Shown piece by piece: positions 1-8,783 of a stretch of 64,000 nt of DNA (positions within the stretch are counted from its first letter, which is position 1; each line of letters opens with the position of its first letter). This stretch comes from Shinella sp. (GTDB taxonomy: Bacteria; Pseudomonadota; Alphaproteobacteria; Rhizobiales; Rhizobiaceae), in contig QFQX01000006.1 in NCBI GenBank assembly GCA_003248775.1, positions 1 to 64,000 on the forward strand. The letters run 5' to 3'. Below the pieces are notes generated by a model. That model worked only from the letters and a program-made list of their open reading frames with translations. It was not told the DNA's origin and did no database searches. The position numbers were made by a program, and so were the translations under genes.

Positions 1-242
1 CCCGCCCTGTTTCAGGCGAGAGGGAGACCATTCTCATCCAGCCCCCGGCGCCTGCTCCGCGTTTCGAACAGGCCACCGGATCACCGGCCCCGCCTCGCCG
101 GCAACGCAAACCGGTGTAACCGCGACGGGACGGGGCCATTCTAGGCATGGAGACGGAGGGTGGGGATTTTGCGGGAAAATGGGGATGTCGTATGGGGGGA
201 TGAAAGACGTTCAGTACGATCTGTCCTGATCGAGGCTTTACC

Positions 243-1211
243 TTAGCCTCCGGCCCTTGCCCCCACCGAGACCGCGCCTGGTGGATGGCCCATCACGCGC
301 TTGAAGGCGCGGCTGAAGGCGGCCTGCGATCCATATCCGAGGCGCAATGCGGCAGTTTCGATCGGCATGCGGTCCTTGGCGATCCACTGCGATGCGAGCC
401 GCATGCGAAGTTCGGTGAGATAGCGGACGGGCGTCATGCCGGTGACGTCGAGAAAGCGCTCGGCGAAGACGGAGCGCGAAGCGCCCATCCTGTCGGCAAG
501 TTCGGCGACGGTCCAGTCGTGGCCCGGCGCATTGTGAAGGGCGACGAGCACCCGTCCGAGCCGCGGGTCGCGCAGGGCCGCGATCCAGCCGGTGGCGTCG
601 CCACAACCGCATTCGACCCAGGCGCGGACGATGAAGGCCGCGACCACATCGGCAAGGCGCGCGAGAATGCCGGCGAAGCCCGCACGGGCGGTTTTCGCCT
701 CGCGCTCCATCGCCTCCAGCATCGGCAGTATCTCCGGATAGCGGTCGGAGAGCGTGCCGACCAGCATGACCTCCGGCATCATCGAAACAAGCGGGTGCAG
801 GCCGCCGAGATCGAATTCCATGCAGCCGCTGAAGACGAGGGCGCGCCCGTCTTCGGCGCAGGTCTCGCCGTTGCAGGCATTGACCGCGCTGACCGAAGCG
901 CAGATCGGCTTTGTCGCGAGCGCCCGCACATCCTGGCACTTGATCTCGGAAGATGACACGAGAGCATGGCTGCCGCCACGCGGCAGGAGCACGGCGGAAC
1001 CGGTGTCCATGGTGTGAAACAGGCCGCCCGGCGTGCGCAGGTGAACCGGACCGCGGGCGATGAAATGGAACTGGGCGCGTCCCTCCACTTCGCCGAACGA
1101 GAGCCCGAAAGGCGGGGTGGCTTCTATCCGACGATAGTCGAGGCCGACCAGCCGCATGCCCATGAGCAATTCGCTCACGAGATCCGGATCTGGGGACATG
1201 CCGGCTGACAT
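243..1211 (-). CDS. AraC-family transcriptional regulator with N-terminal cupin domain
   Basis: About 322 residues. The N-terminal 200 residues look like the AraC-binding/cupin_6 effector domain (FGLSFGEVEGRAQFHFIARG, then a PGGLFHTMDTGSAVLLPRG stretch). The C-terminal 100 residues form two HTH motifs ending in the classic signature AALRLGYGSQAAFSRAFKR. Two of several cysteines lie in a CGCG motif, which family members often have near the domain linker. It is divergent from the MFS exporter at 1422, the usual arrangement for a regulator of an adjacent efflux gene, so local control of that exporter is inferred. Start is uncertain: ATG at 1211 is used, with alternatives at 1241 and 1199; none has a strong ribosome site. 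The same reading frame stays open upstream opposite the exporter, which is a GC-bias artefact. Confidence 0.85.
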   Translation of the reverse strand: MSAGMSPDPDLVSELLMGMRLVGLDYRRIEATPPFGLSFGEVEGRAQFHFIARGPVHLRTPGGLFHTMDTGSAVLLPRGGSHALVSSSEIKCQDVRALATKPICASVSAVNACNGETCAEDGRALVFSGCMEFDLGGLHPLVSMMPEVMLVGTLSDRYPEILPMLEAMEREAKTARAGFAGILARLADVVAAFIVRAWVECGCGDATGWIAALRDPRLGRVLVALHNAPGHDWTVAELADRMGASRSVFAERFLDVTGMTPVRYLTELRMRLASQWIAKDRMPIETAALRLGYGSQAAFSRAFKRVMGHPPGAVSVGARAGG

Positions 1212-1421
1212 CGCCGGATTTTCGGACTTTCGATCAAGCATCGCGGAGTTTGTGACATGGATCGTCCGGCGAGTCCAGCCTAACCTAGGGAGGTACCATT
1301 CACCGGAGCATTCCCGGCCGGCTCCCAACGGCCGGGATGCTTTCTTTCCTGCTTCTGCAATTCGCGGCAGGCGGAGCCCTTTGGAGTTTCCGCCGGAATT
1401 GCGCATTTCGAGGACAAGCCT

Positions 1422-2630
1422 ATGAATCCCACATTCGATCCATCCGGCGCCGCTGCCGGAACCGGCGCGGACAAGCCGGCCTGGGGGGCGGTTGTTTCCA
1501 TGGCGCTCGGCGTCTTCTCGCTGGTGACGGCCGAGTTCCTGCCGGCAAGCCTTTTGACACCGATTGCGGCCGAGCTGAACATCACAGAAGGAGCGGCCGG
1601 TCAGGCGGTGACCGCGACGGCGGTGGTCGGCATGGTCGCCAGCCTTCTCATCACGCCCGCCGCCCGCAGCATCGACCGGCGGCACCTGATGATGTTCTTC
1701 TCCTTCCTGCTGATCCTCTCCAATCTTATGGTCGCGTTTGCTCCCGGCATGACGCTTCTTCTGATCGGACGCGTGCTGCTTGGTGCGGCACTGGGCGGCT
1801 TCTGGGCGATGGCGACGGCGGTAACCATGCGGCTGGTGCCACCTGTTCTGGTGCCCCGGGCGCTGTCGATGATCTTCAGCGGGGTTTCCGCGGCAACCAT
1901 CGTTGCCGCCCCTCTCGGCAGCTATCTGGGTGCACTCGTTGGCTGGCGTGCCGTGTTCGTGATGACCGCTGGGCTTGGGCTCGCCGCTCTCGTCATACAG
2001 TTCATCTCTCTGCCGAAGCTCAAGCCGACCGGCGCCGCAAGCCTGCGCACGCTGGTCGAGGTGCTCGCCCGTCCGGGCATCGCACTGGGGATAGTCGCGG
2101 CGACACTGGTCTTTGCCGGACACTTCGCCTTCTTCACCTATCTGCGTCCCTTCCTTGAAACGGATGCGTCCGCCAGCATCGAAGTGGTGTCGTCCGTGCT
2201 GCTCGGCTTCGGGCTCGCCAATTTCCTCGGAACGCTGCTGGCCGGCCCGCTGATCGCCTATAGCCTGCGCCTCACCCTGACGCTGATGCCGCTGTTGCTG
2301 GCGGCCATGGGCTTCGTGCTGGTCGCGAGCGACGCGCCATTCGCCGTCAATGCGGTCATCGTCTCCATCTGGGGTCTGGTCTTCGGCGGCGTACCGGTCG
2401 CCTGGTCCACCTGGCTTGCCCGCAATGTTCCGGATGAGGCGGAAAGCGCCGGCGGCCTGATGGTTGCGGCGATCCAGTTCGCCATCGCCATGGGGGCCGC
2501 GGTCGGGGGCATCATCTTCGATGTCAATGGAGCGGCGGGCGTCTTTACCGCCAGCAGCCTGGTCCTGGTGATCGCGGCAATCGGCATTCTGCTCGGCGTA
2601 AAGCTGCGGCAGGTGCCCGCCGCCGCCTGA
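1422..2630 (+). CDS. MFS transporter, DHA1 drug/nucleoside exporter type
   Basis: 402 residues with about 12 hydrophobic segments, the length of 12-TM DHA1 transporters. Motif A-like sequence (TPAARSIDRRHLMMF) follows TM2, and motif C-like glycine/proline patterning (GVSAATIVAAPLGSYLG) lies in TM5, which marks antiporters. The overall pattern resembles the NepI/YdhP-type exporters of purine nucleosides or drugs; the substrate cannot be read from sequence. The start is supported by GAGGAC about 6 bases upstream. It is divergent from an AraC regulator and followed by a DoxX gene 174 bases downstream, beyond a GC-rich hairpin without a T-tract. Confidence 0.88.
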   Translation: MNPTFDPSGAAAGTGADKPAWGAVVSMALGVFSLVTAEFLPASLLTPIAAELNITEGAAGQAVTATAVVGMVASLLITPAARSIDRRHLMMFFSFLLILSNLMVAFAPGMTLLLIGRVLLGAALGGFWAMATAVTMRLVPPVLVPRALSMIFSGVSAATIVAAPLGSYLGALVGWRAVFVMTAGLGLAALVIQFISLPKLKPTGAASLRTLVEVLARPGIALGIVAATLVFAGHFAFFTYLRPFLETDASASIEVVSSVLLGFGLANFLGTLLAGPLIAYSLRLTLTLMPLLLAAMGFVLVASDAPFAVNAVIVSIWGLVFGGVPVAWSTWLARNVPDEAESAGGLMVAAIQFAIAMGAAVGGIIFDVNGAAGVFTASSLVLVIAAIGILLGVKLRQVPAAA

Positions 2631-2804
2631 AAGAGTGTCGCCGCCTTCAGGGGCGGCGGCCGACCGACGGCTCCAGGAGGTCTCACCGGAACGTGATAAA
2701 CGGTGGGTCAACGTGTGTTGAGCGGCACGCCGGATGCGCTATCGGAAGGTTCTCCCATCTCGGAAATCCTCCCCTCCGCGAACAACCTCCAAGGAGCCTT
2801 CCCC

Positions 2805-3200
2805 GTGAAGCAAGGACTAAACCAGGCCAGCCCCTACCTCCTCAGCCTGCTGCGCATCGTCTCCGCTCTCGTGCTGTTCAGCTACGGAACGCAGAAAATC
2901 CTGTATTTCCCCCTGGCCGAGCGTGTGCCGCCGGTCATGTCGATGTCGTGGATCGCCGGCCTGCTGGAACTTACCCTCGGTTTCCTGCTGCTCATCGGTT
3001 TCATGAGCCGCGCCGCTGCCTTCATCCTGTCCGGCCTGATGGCGTTTGCCTATTTCATCGCGCATTTTCCGCAGAACTTCTTCCCCTCCCAGAACGGCGG
3101 CGTGGCAGCCATCCTGTTCTGTTTCATCTTCCTCTATCTGGTGGCGGCCGGCCCGGGGCCGATCAGCGTCGACGCCCGCCGCAATGGCGGACAGGCCTGA
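2805..3200 (+). CDS. DoxX family membrane protein
   Basis: 131 residues with four predicted membrane helices: LLSLLRIVSALVLFSYGTQK, the GLLELTLGFLLLIGF segment, the AFILSGLMAFAYFIAHF segment and a C-terminal AILFCFIFLYLVAA segment. This is the DoxX/YphA fold, an inner-membrane family associated with thiosulfate:quinone oxidoreductase, redox stress or detoxification in other bacteria; its role here is not determinable. The GTG start is chosen because AAGGAG lies 8 bases upstream and helix 1 then begins near residue 8. The open frame extends upstream to 2703, but the added residues are not DoxX-like. The family usually has 130-150 residues, which fits the GTG start. Confidence 0.85.
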   Translation: MKQGLNQASPYLLSLLRIVSALVLFSYGTQKILYFPLAERVPPVMSMSWIAGLLELTLGFLLLIGFMSRAAAFILSGLMAFAYFIAHFPQNFFPSQNGGVAAILFCFIFLYLVAAGPGPISVDARRNGGQA

Positions 3201-3273
3201 TCCGCAGGCTTATGACGACCGGAGGGTGCGTAATGCCGCGCCCTCCATACCAGATTATGCGCGGGGAGGAGGC

Positions 3274-3777
3274 TCAGGCGATATCCGGCGGGTTTTCGCG
3301 AAGGCGCGCGTCGAGTTTGGCAAACAGGCCGCGCAATTCCGGCTCCTCGACATAGCCGCCCGCTTCGGTCGGACGCACCCACAGGGTCTGGCGCTGTCCC
3401 TGTTCCTTGAAGGTCGCGGCGATGGAAGTCGTCTCGACCGTGAAGACCTCGACGATGCAGGGGACATCCCTGCCATTGTCCAGCCGCTTGACATAGCTGT
3501 AGCGCCCGAGCGGCTTCTTGCCGACCTTTCCCTTGATGCCGGCCTCCTCGAAGGCCTCGACGGCTGCGACCTCCCGCGGTGTCTTGCCCTTCATCGGGCT
3601 TCCCTTCGGGATGACCCACCGGCCCGAACCTCGCGTCGTGATCAGCAGGACCTCAAATCCGTTTCCTCCAGCGGCGCGACGAAAGCAGATCGCTGCGTAC
3701 TGCTCCAGCCAGTCGGCGGCAAACAGCGTGCCGCCCGTATCGGCGAGCTTCATCAGGAACGTCTTTTTCTTGGGCAA
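3274..3777 (-). CDS. NUDIX hydrolase, diphosphoinositol-polyphosphate phosphohydrolase type
   Basis: 167 residues. The Nudix box spans about residues 59-81 and reads GSPMKGKTPREVAAVEAFEEAGI. It keeps the metal-binding EAFEEAG core, but the box glutamate after GX5 is lysine and the usual arginine before it is valine, a variation common in alphaproteobacterial DIPP-like members. Preceding IPKG and following YVKRLDNGRDVPCIVEVF also fit this subfamily, which hydrolyses diphosphorylated nucleotides or inositol pyrophosphates; the true substrate is unknown. The start is a TTG at 3777; an ATG nine codons inside (3753) is an alternative. It is divergent from the phosphate-transport operon, with which it shares an upstream region containing a Pho box. 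Confidence 0.88.
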   Translation of the reverse strand: MPKKKTFLMKLADTGGTLFAADWLEQYAAICFRRAAGGNGFEVLLITTRGSGRWVIPKGSPMKGKTPREVAAVEAFEEAGIKGKVGKKPLGRYSYVKRLDNGRDVPCIVEVFTVETTSIAATFKEQGQRQTLWVRPTEAGGYVEEPELRGLFAKLDARLRENPPDIA

Positions 3778-3876
3778 CGGGATCTCGGAAGGGAGGCTGG
3801 AAGCGGGTGGAAAGTAGATTGTGACAGTCCACGATTATCTTGGATTTCCAGCTTTTGCAGCACTGTTCTTTCATTT

Positions 3877-3894
3877 ATGACAGTTTTATGACGG
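3877..3894 (-). promoter_or_regulatory. Pho box (PhoB operator), read on the minus strand
   Basis: The minus strand reads CCGTCATAAAACTGTCAT, two 7-base PhoB half sites separated by AAAA. The textbook form is CTGTCAT-N4-CTGTCAT, so only one base differs. It lies about 60 bases upstream of the DUF47 start and 100 bases from the NUDIX start. In S. meliloti PhoB represses orfA-pit under phosphate starvation, which fits this position. Confidence 0.75.
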
Positions 3895-3908
3895 TCCCTC
3901 CACGGGAT

Positions 3909-3950
3909 ATGCCAAGGGGCATGCCAAGGGACATGATCGACTGGATATGA
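3909..3950 (+). other. 12-base tandem repeat that would encode a 13-residue leader
   Basis: Two 12-base units (ATGCCAAGGGGC and ATGCCAAGGGAC, 11 of 12 identical) are followed by a third ATG. In frame they give MPRGMPRDMIDWI and a TGA five bases before the DUF47 start codon. No convincing ribosome site precedes it, so a leader function is only a possibility. Confidence 0.3.
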
Positions 3951-3954
3951 ATGC

Positions 3955-4599
3955 ATGATTAGCCTGTTCAAGAAGCTTCTTCCCCGCGAAGACGGATTTT
4001 TCATTCTCTTCGAGCGTCACACGCGCACGGTGGTGGGAGCGGCCAATGCACTGAAGGACCTGCTCGCCGGCGAGGGGGATATCGAGGCGCACGGCCAGAA
4101 GATCATCGACCTCGAGGACGAGGCCGACGACATCACCCGCGAAGTCCTGCTGGCGGTGCGCCGCAGTTTCATCACTCCCTTCGACCGGGGCGACATCAAG
4201 GATCTGATCCAGTCGATGGATGACACGATCGACATGATGCACAAGACGGTCAAGACTATCCGGCTCTACGAGCAGACGAGCTTCGATCCGGGCATGCGCG
4301 AGATCGGCATCATGATCGCGGAATGCGCCCGGCTGATTTCCGAGGCCATTCCGCTGCTCAACAAGATCGGCGCCAACGCTCATCGCCTGAGCGAAATCGC
4401 CGAGGAGGTGATGCGCGTCGAGGGCCGTTCCGACGAGTTCTACGAGAAGGGTCTCAAGGAACTGTTCAAGCGTTACGGCTCCAGCGATCCCATGGCCTAC
4501 CTGATCGGCAGCGAGATCTATGGCGAGCTCGAAAAGGTGGTCGACCGCTTCGAGGACGTCGCCAATGAGATCAGCGGCATCGTGATCGAGAACGTCTGA
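3955..4599 (+). CDS. DUF47 / PhoU-like accessory protein of Pit
   Basis: 214 residues, almost entirely helical with no membrane segments. It has the PhoU-like DUF47 pattern: LEDEADDITREVLLAVRRSFITPFDRGDIKDLIQSMDDTID with acidic residues that bind metal clusters in PhoU homologues. These proteins partner with the low-affinity phosphate transporter Pit and modulate its activity. Its TGA overlaps the ATG of pit (TGATG), so the two are translationally coupled; this is the orfA-pit pair known from rhizobia. Regulation by phosphate is suggested by the Pho box 60 bases upstream. The start at 3955 has no strong Shine-Dalgarno but matches the family length of 210-220 residues. Confidence 0.92.
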   Translation: MISLFKKLLPREDGFFILFERHTRTVVGAANALKDLLAGEGDIEAHGQKIIDLEDEADDITREVLLAVRRSFITPFDRGDIKDLIQSMDDTIDMMHKTVKTIRLYEQTSFDPGMREIGIMIAECARLISEAIPLLNKIGANAHRLSEIAEEVMRVEGRSDEFYEKGLKELFKRYGSSDPMAYLIGSEIYGELEKVVDRFEDVANEISGIVIENV

Positions 4600-5603
4600 T
4601 GGACGCCACGCTTGCCCTGCCTCTGCTGATCGCCCTCGTCGGCGTGGCGCTCTTCTTCGATTTCCTGAACGGCCTGCACGACGCCGCGAACTCGATCGCC
4701 ACGATTGTCTCGACGCGCGTGCTCAGCCCCCAGTTCGCCGTTGGCTGGGCCGCCTTCTTCAATTTCATCGCCTTCATGTTCTTCGGCCTGCATGTGGCGG
4801 AAACGCTGGGCACCGGGATCATCGACCCCGCGATCGTCAGCCCGCAGGTGATCTTTGCAGCCCTCGTCGGCGCGATCGTGTGGAACATCGTCACCTGGGT
4901 CTTCGGCATTCCGTCCAGTTCGTCCCACGCGCTGGTGGGGGGCATGGTCGGTGCCGGTATAGCCAAGATCGGCAGCGCCTCGATCGTCTTCTACGGTCTC
5001 GCCAAGACGGTGGCCGCGATCTTCCTGTCCCCGATGATCGGTTTCTTTCTGGCGCTGCTGCTGGTGCTGATCGTCGCATGGATATGCGTGCGCCAGACGC
5101 CCTTTGCCGTCGACCGTTCCTTCCGCGTGCTGCAGTTCGTCTCGGCCTCGCTCTATTCGCTCGGCCATGGCGGCAACGACGCGCAGAAGACGATGGGCAT
5201 CATCGCGGTGCTTCTGTTTTCGCAGGGTTATCTCGGCGATACCTTCTATGTACCCTTCTGGGTGGTGATTTCCTGCCAGACTGCCATGGCGCTCGGCACC
5301 CTCTTTGGCGGCTGGCGCATTGTCCACACCATGGGTTCGAAGATCACCCGGCTCAATCCGATGCAGGGCTTCTGCGCGGAAACGGGCGGCGCGCTGACGC
5401 TTTTCGGAGCGACCTGGCTCGGCATTCCGGTTTCGACCACCCACACCATCACCGGCGCCATCGTCGGCGTCGGGGCCGCCCGTCGTGTTTCGGCGGTGCG
5501 CTGGGGCATTGCCGGCAACATCGTGATCGCCTGGGTGGTGACGCTTCCTGCTGCGGCCGCCATTTCCTGGGTGACCTATATCGTTTGTTCGGCCTTCGGC
5601 TGA
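4599..5603 (+). CDS. pit: Inorganic phosphate transporter, PiT family
   Basis: 334 residues and about ten membrane helices. Both halves of the PiT duplication show their signature: FLNGLHDAANSIATIVSTR near residue 24 and GGNDAQKTMGI near residue 190, plus PSSSSHALVGG and PVSTTHTITGAIVGVG, the conserved serine/threonine-histidine loops. The family imports metal-phosphate with protons at low affinity and high capacity. It begins inside the stop codon of the DUF47 gene and is followed by a strong terminator. If the Pho box is active as in S. meliloti, the operon is expressed when phosphate is plentiful and repressed by PhoB on starvation. Confidence 0.95.
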   Translation: MDATLALPLLIALVGVALFFDFLNGLHDAANSIATIVSTRVLSPQFAVGWAAFFNFIAFMFFGLHVAETLGTGIIDPAIVSPQVIFAALVGAIVWNIVTWVFGIPSSSSHALVGGMVGAGIAKIGSASIVFYGLAKTVAAIFLSPMIGFFLALLLVLIVAWICVRQTPFAVDRSFRVLQFVSASLYSLGHGGNDAQKTMGIIAVLLFSQGYLGDTFYVPFWVVISCQTAMALGTLFGGWRIVHTMGSKITRLNPMQGFCAETGGALTLFGATWLGIPVSTTHTITGAIVGVGAARRVSAVRWGIAGNIVIAWVVTLPAAAAISWVTYIVCSAFG

Positions 5604-5622
5604 ATGGCCTCCGGTTCCAATG

Positions 5623-5654
5623 AAAAAGGCGCGTCCCAGGGGCGCGCCTTTTTT
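5623..5654. terminator. Rho-independent terminator, bidirectional
   Basis: AAAAAGGCGCG ... CGCGCCTTTTTT forms an A/T-flanked GC stem directly between the convergent pit gene and the membrane protein gene that ends at 5677. A tract on one side and T tract on the other allow function in both directions. Confidence 0.85.
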
Positions 5655-5676
5655 GTATTCGAATGGTTCGGCAATC

Positions 5677-6537
5677 TCACCAGGGCGAGAAGTCGGTGAG
5701 GATATCGTCCACGCGGCGATTGATGCCGCGCCCGAAGAAGATCATGTAGGCGGTGCCGAGAACGATCAGGCTTCCTCCCCAGAGAAGGCCGCCCAGAATG
5801 GCCGCGCCGAAGACGCCGACGATGGAAAAGCCGAAGGCGCTGGTCAGCTGGTACAGGATGAAGAGGATCAGGGTCACAGGCGTCCATCCCGAGATCAGTG
5901 TGGCAATGAACCGGGAAATGCCGAGCCGCGCCATCATTCCACCATCGAGCTTTGTCGAGAAGTACTTGCCGATCGTGTGGTTCTGCGCGGCGATGGTATA
6001 ACCGACGTCCTTCTTCTCGTGATAGAAGCTGACGACGCTGACGAAGTCGCCGGGATTGACGGTGGCGAGGAAGGAGAGATTGAAGTGATCTTCCTGTCCG
6101 TCGGCGAAACGCAGGCGCAGGTCGCTCGTCTGCCACTGGGTCGATTGCACGTGGCCGCGGCCGTCATGGTCGTAGCTGGTATGGATGTTGGTGTGCTGGG
6201 TGCGGTTCGAGGACGCGACATAGCCTGAGCGGCGGATGCAGCGAACGGCCTTTCCGTTCACCATCACCGTCTTTTCCTCGTAGGCGGGATAACGCATGCT
6301 ATCGTCCGCCTGCTGGACCTGTACGGCGCCGCCAATCGGGTGGATCGCAAGAATATTGCCATCGGCTGAGGCTTCCACCTCGATGAGAGCGCCGAGTTCC
6401 GCCGGCACCTTGCCCTGCCACTTCTGCCGCGGTTCGCGATGCAGGTTGCCGCCGAGCAGGAAGGCGATCTCGTCGCCATAGACTTCTGCGATGGCGGATT
6501 TGTAATAGTGGGACTGCTGGACTGGGGCGGTTGGCAT
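5677..6537 (-). CDS. Uncharacterised membrane protein
   Basis: About 286 residues, not recognised. The N-terminal 190 residues are soluble and rich in beta-type sequence (EIAFLLGGNLHREPRQKWQG; VSVVSFYHEKKDVGYTIAAQ), and the C-terminus carries two strong hydrophobic segments (RFIATLISGWTPVTLILFIL and VGVFGAAILGGLLWGGSLIV). This suggests an inner-membrane protein with a large N-terminal cytosolic or periplasmic domain; no signal peptide is present. The ATG at 6537 is used; a TTG seven codons earlier is possible. It stands alone, convergent to pit. Confidence 0.7.
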   Translation of the reverse strand: MPTAPVQQSHYYKSAIAEVYGDEIAFLLGGNLHREPRQKWQGKVPAELGALIEVEASADGNILAIHPIGGAVQVQQADDSMRYPAYEEKTVMVNGKAVRCIRRSGYVASSNRTQHTNIHTSYDHDGRGHVQSTQWQTSDLRLRFADGQEDHFNLSFLATVNPGDFVSVVSFYHEKKDVGYTIAAQNHTIGKYFSTKLDGGMMARLGISRFIATLISGWTPVTLILFILYQLTSAFGFSIVGVFGAAILGGLLWGGSLIVLGTAYMIFFGRGINRRVDDILTDFSPW

Positions 6538-6790
6538 GGCTCTACTCGTCTGCGGCAACTGTTGGATGAAGCACCCGGCAGAAAAGATTGGAGCCGGGCA
6601 TCGCTGGGCGGGTGGTGCCGACAGATTTGATCGGGAGCCGTCAATTTTCCCGGCTCTGAAAGCCTAAAATTTGAGGAAAGACCGCTCCGGGGTGCCGCTG
6701 GATTGAAGAATGCTAAATGCGGGCTTAGCGAACACTGCCTCCGATAGATGGTGAATATCGCGCTCTATCGTGGGATGCAGATACAATGAA
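6538..6790. other. Intergenic stretch without a supported gene
   Basis: Between the uncharacterised membrane protein and the edd terminator. It should hold the promoter of the membrane protein gene. Short open frames here on either strand have no ribosome site, and I see no recognised motif. Confidence 0.4.
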
Positions 6791-6818
6791 CCCCGGAAGC
6801 GATATCTCGTTTCCGGGG
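6791..6818 (-). terminator. Hairpin downstream of edd
   Basis: CCCCGGAAGCGA and TCGTTTCCGGGG pair as a 12-base stem (one G-T wobble) around a 4-base loop, 36 bases after the edd stop. The following bases on the minus strand (TTCATTGTAT) are only moderately T-rich, so efficiency is uncertain. Confidence 0.6.
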
Positions 6819-6853
6819 CATCATGAGTGCAATCCTTGAAAGGATCGGGACGA

Positions 6854-8671
6854 TCAGTAGAGAACGCTGGCGCCCATGTCGGCAGCGCCGGCAACGCGGC
6901 GGAGCGGTGCGAAGAGTTCGCGTCCGAGACCGAATTCGTTGTGGGAGAGATCGGGCGCCGATGATGTGCGTGCCGCGAACTCGGCAGCATCGACAAGCAC
7001 TTCCAGAGTGCCGGCGATGGCATCGAGACGGACGATGTCGCCATCCTTGATCTTCGCGATGGCGCCGCCATCGACGGCCTCGGGCGTGACGTGGATGGCG
7101 GCCGGCACCTTGCCGGATGCGCCGGACATGCGGCCGTCGGTGACGAGGGCCACCTTGTAGCCGCGGTCCTGCAGCACACCGAGCGGCGGCGTGAGGCGAT
7201 GCAGTTCCGGCATGCCGTTCGACTTCGGACCCTGGAAGCGCACGACGGCGATGAAATCGCGGTCGAGCTTGCCGGCCTTGAAGGCGTCCTGCAGCTCCTG
7301 CTGGTCATGGAAGACGATGGCCGGGGCCTCGACGACGTGGCGTTCCGGCTTGACCGCCGAGATCTTGATGACCGCCTTGCCGAGATTGCCGGTGAGCATC
7401 TTCAGGCCGCCATTCGGCTGGAACGGGGCTTCGATGCGGGCGAGCACCTTCGGATCGGCGCTTTCCTCCGGCGATGGCTGGCGAACCACGGTGCCATCCT
7501 CGCCGAGTTTCGGATCGATGGTGTAGGCGGCCAGTCCCTGACCGAAGACGGTGCGCACATCGTCATGCAGGTAACCGGCCTTGAGCAACTGCTTGATCAG
7601 GAAGCCCATGCCGCCGGCGGCATGGAAGTGGTTCACGTCGGCAAGGCCGTTCGGATAGACGCGGGCAAGCAGCGGAATGATGTCCGACAGGTCGGAAATG
7701 TCCTGCCAGGTGAGCTGGATGCCGGCGGCACGGGCCATGGCGACGAGATGGAGCGTGTGGTTGGTCGAGCCGCCGGTGGCGTGCAGGCCGACCACGCCGT
7801 TGACGATCGAGCGTTCGTCGATCATTTCGCCGGCGGGCGTGAACTCATTGCCGAGCGCGGTAATCGCCAGCGCACGCTTGGCGGCCTCGCGGGTGAGCGC
7901 GTCGCGCAGCGGCGTGTTGGGGTTGATGAAGGAGGAGCCGGGCATATGGAAGCCCATGATCTCCATCAGCATCTGGTTGGAATTCGCGGTGCCGTAGAAG
8001 GTGCAGGTGCCGGGGCCGTGATAGGACTTCGATTCCGCTTCCAGAAGCTCGGCACGGCCGACCTTGCCTTCGGCATAGAGCTGGCGGATGCGGGACTTCT
8101 CGTCGTTCGGAAGACCGGAGGTCATCGGCCCCGCGGGAATGAAGATGGATGGCAGGTGGCCGAAGGTCAGCGCTGCGATCACAAGGCCGGGCACGATCTT
8201 GTCGCAGACGCCGAGGAAGACGGCAGCGTCGAACATGTTATGGCTGAGGCCGATGCCGGCCGCCATCGCGATGACGTCGCGCGAGAAAAGCGAGAGTTCC
8301 ATGCCGGGCTGGCCCTGGGTGACCCCGTCACACATGGCCGGCACGCCGCCCGCGACTTGCGCCACGCCGCCGGCCTCATGGGCCGCCTTGCGGATCAGGG
8401 CAGGGTAGGTCTCGAACGGCTGGTGAGCCGAGAGCATGTCGTTATAGGCGGTGATCATGCCGAGGTTGGGAACCAGATCGCCCGACAGGGCGGCCTTGTC
8501 CCCGGGGGAACAGACGGCGAAGCCATGGGCGAGGTTGCCGCAGGACAGAACCGAGCGATGCACGCCCTTGGAGATCTGGCTGCGCACACGGTCGAGATAG
8601 GCCTCGCGGGTCGGCTTCGAACGCTCGACGATGCGGCGGGTAATGGCTTCGATACGGTTGTCGGCACTCAT
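6854..8671 (-). CDS. edd: Phosphogluconate dehydratase
   Basis: 605 residues, the length of Edd. It converts 6-phosphogluconate to 2-keto-3-deoxy-6-phosphogluconate, the committing step of the Entner-Doudoroff pathway. The IlvD/Edd family pattern is plain: MCDGVTQGQPGMELSLFSRD near residue 130 with a cluster cysteine, GVCDKIVPGL, LHATGGSTNHTLHLVAMA, and the C-terminal VTDGRMSGASGKVPAAIHVTPEA. An [Fe-S] cluster enzyme of the cytosol. AGGAGG lies 8 bases before the ATG. It is the last gene of zwf-pgl-edd, separated from pgl by 227 bases that contain a dispersed repeat, so it may be expressed less tightly with the first two. eda, which would complete the pathway, is not in the window. Confidence 0.96.
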   Translation of the reverse strand: MSADNRIEAITRRIVERSKPTREAYLDRVRSQISKGVHRSVLSCGNLAHGFAVCSPGDKAALSGDLVPNLGMITAYNDMLSAHQPFETYPALIRKAAHEAGGVAQVAGGVPAMCDGVTQGQPGMELSLFSRDVIAMAAGIGLSHNMFDAAVFLGVCDKIVPGLVIAALTFGHLPSIFIPAGPMTSGLPNDEKSRIRQLYAEGKVGRAELLEAESKSYHGPGTCTFYGTANSNQMLMEIMGFHMPGSSFINPNTPLRDALTREAAKRALAITALGNEFTPAGEMIDERSIVNGVVGLHATGGSTNHTLHLVAMARAAGIQLTWQDISDLSDIIPLLARVYPNGLADVNHFHAAGGMGFLIKQLLKAGYLHDDVRTVFGQGLAAYTIDPKLGEDGTVVRQPSPEESADPKVLARIEAPFQPNGGLKMLTGNLGKAVIKISAVKPERHVVEAPAIVFHDQQELQDAFKAGKLDRDFIAVVRFQGPKSNGMPELHRLTPPLGVLQDRGYKVALVTDGRMSGASGKVPAAIHVTPEAVDGGAIAKIKDGDIVRLDAIAGTLEVLVDAAEFAARTSSAPDLSHNEFGLGRELFAPLRRVAGAADMGASVLY

Positions 8672-8783
8672 CGGACAATCCTCCTGTCGTGACGCGCGGC
8701 GGCGCTCAATCGGGCGCTTTCAGCCACGCAAGGCCCGGCTCTCCGGGTCAGATTGGTCAACGTCCGCTTACGGACGGCATCAG

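Noticed and set aside
1..242. Left-edge stretch searched for a riboswitch or RNA gene
   Set aside because: GC-rich with short complementary words but no recognised core; nothing can be supported.
1242..2711. Long minus-strand open frame continuous with the AraC gene, antisense to the MFS exporter
   Set aside because: Composition is rich in Arg, Gly, His, Asp and Gln with no domain; it is the GC-bias shadow of the exporter. Only the part from 1211 downward has AraC features.
4518..5444. Minus-strand 308-codon frame opposite pit
   Set aside because: Charged low-complexity product from antisense of membrane helices; pit is unmistakable.
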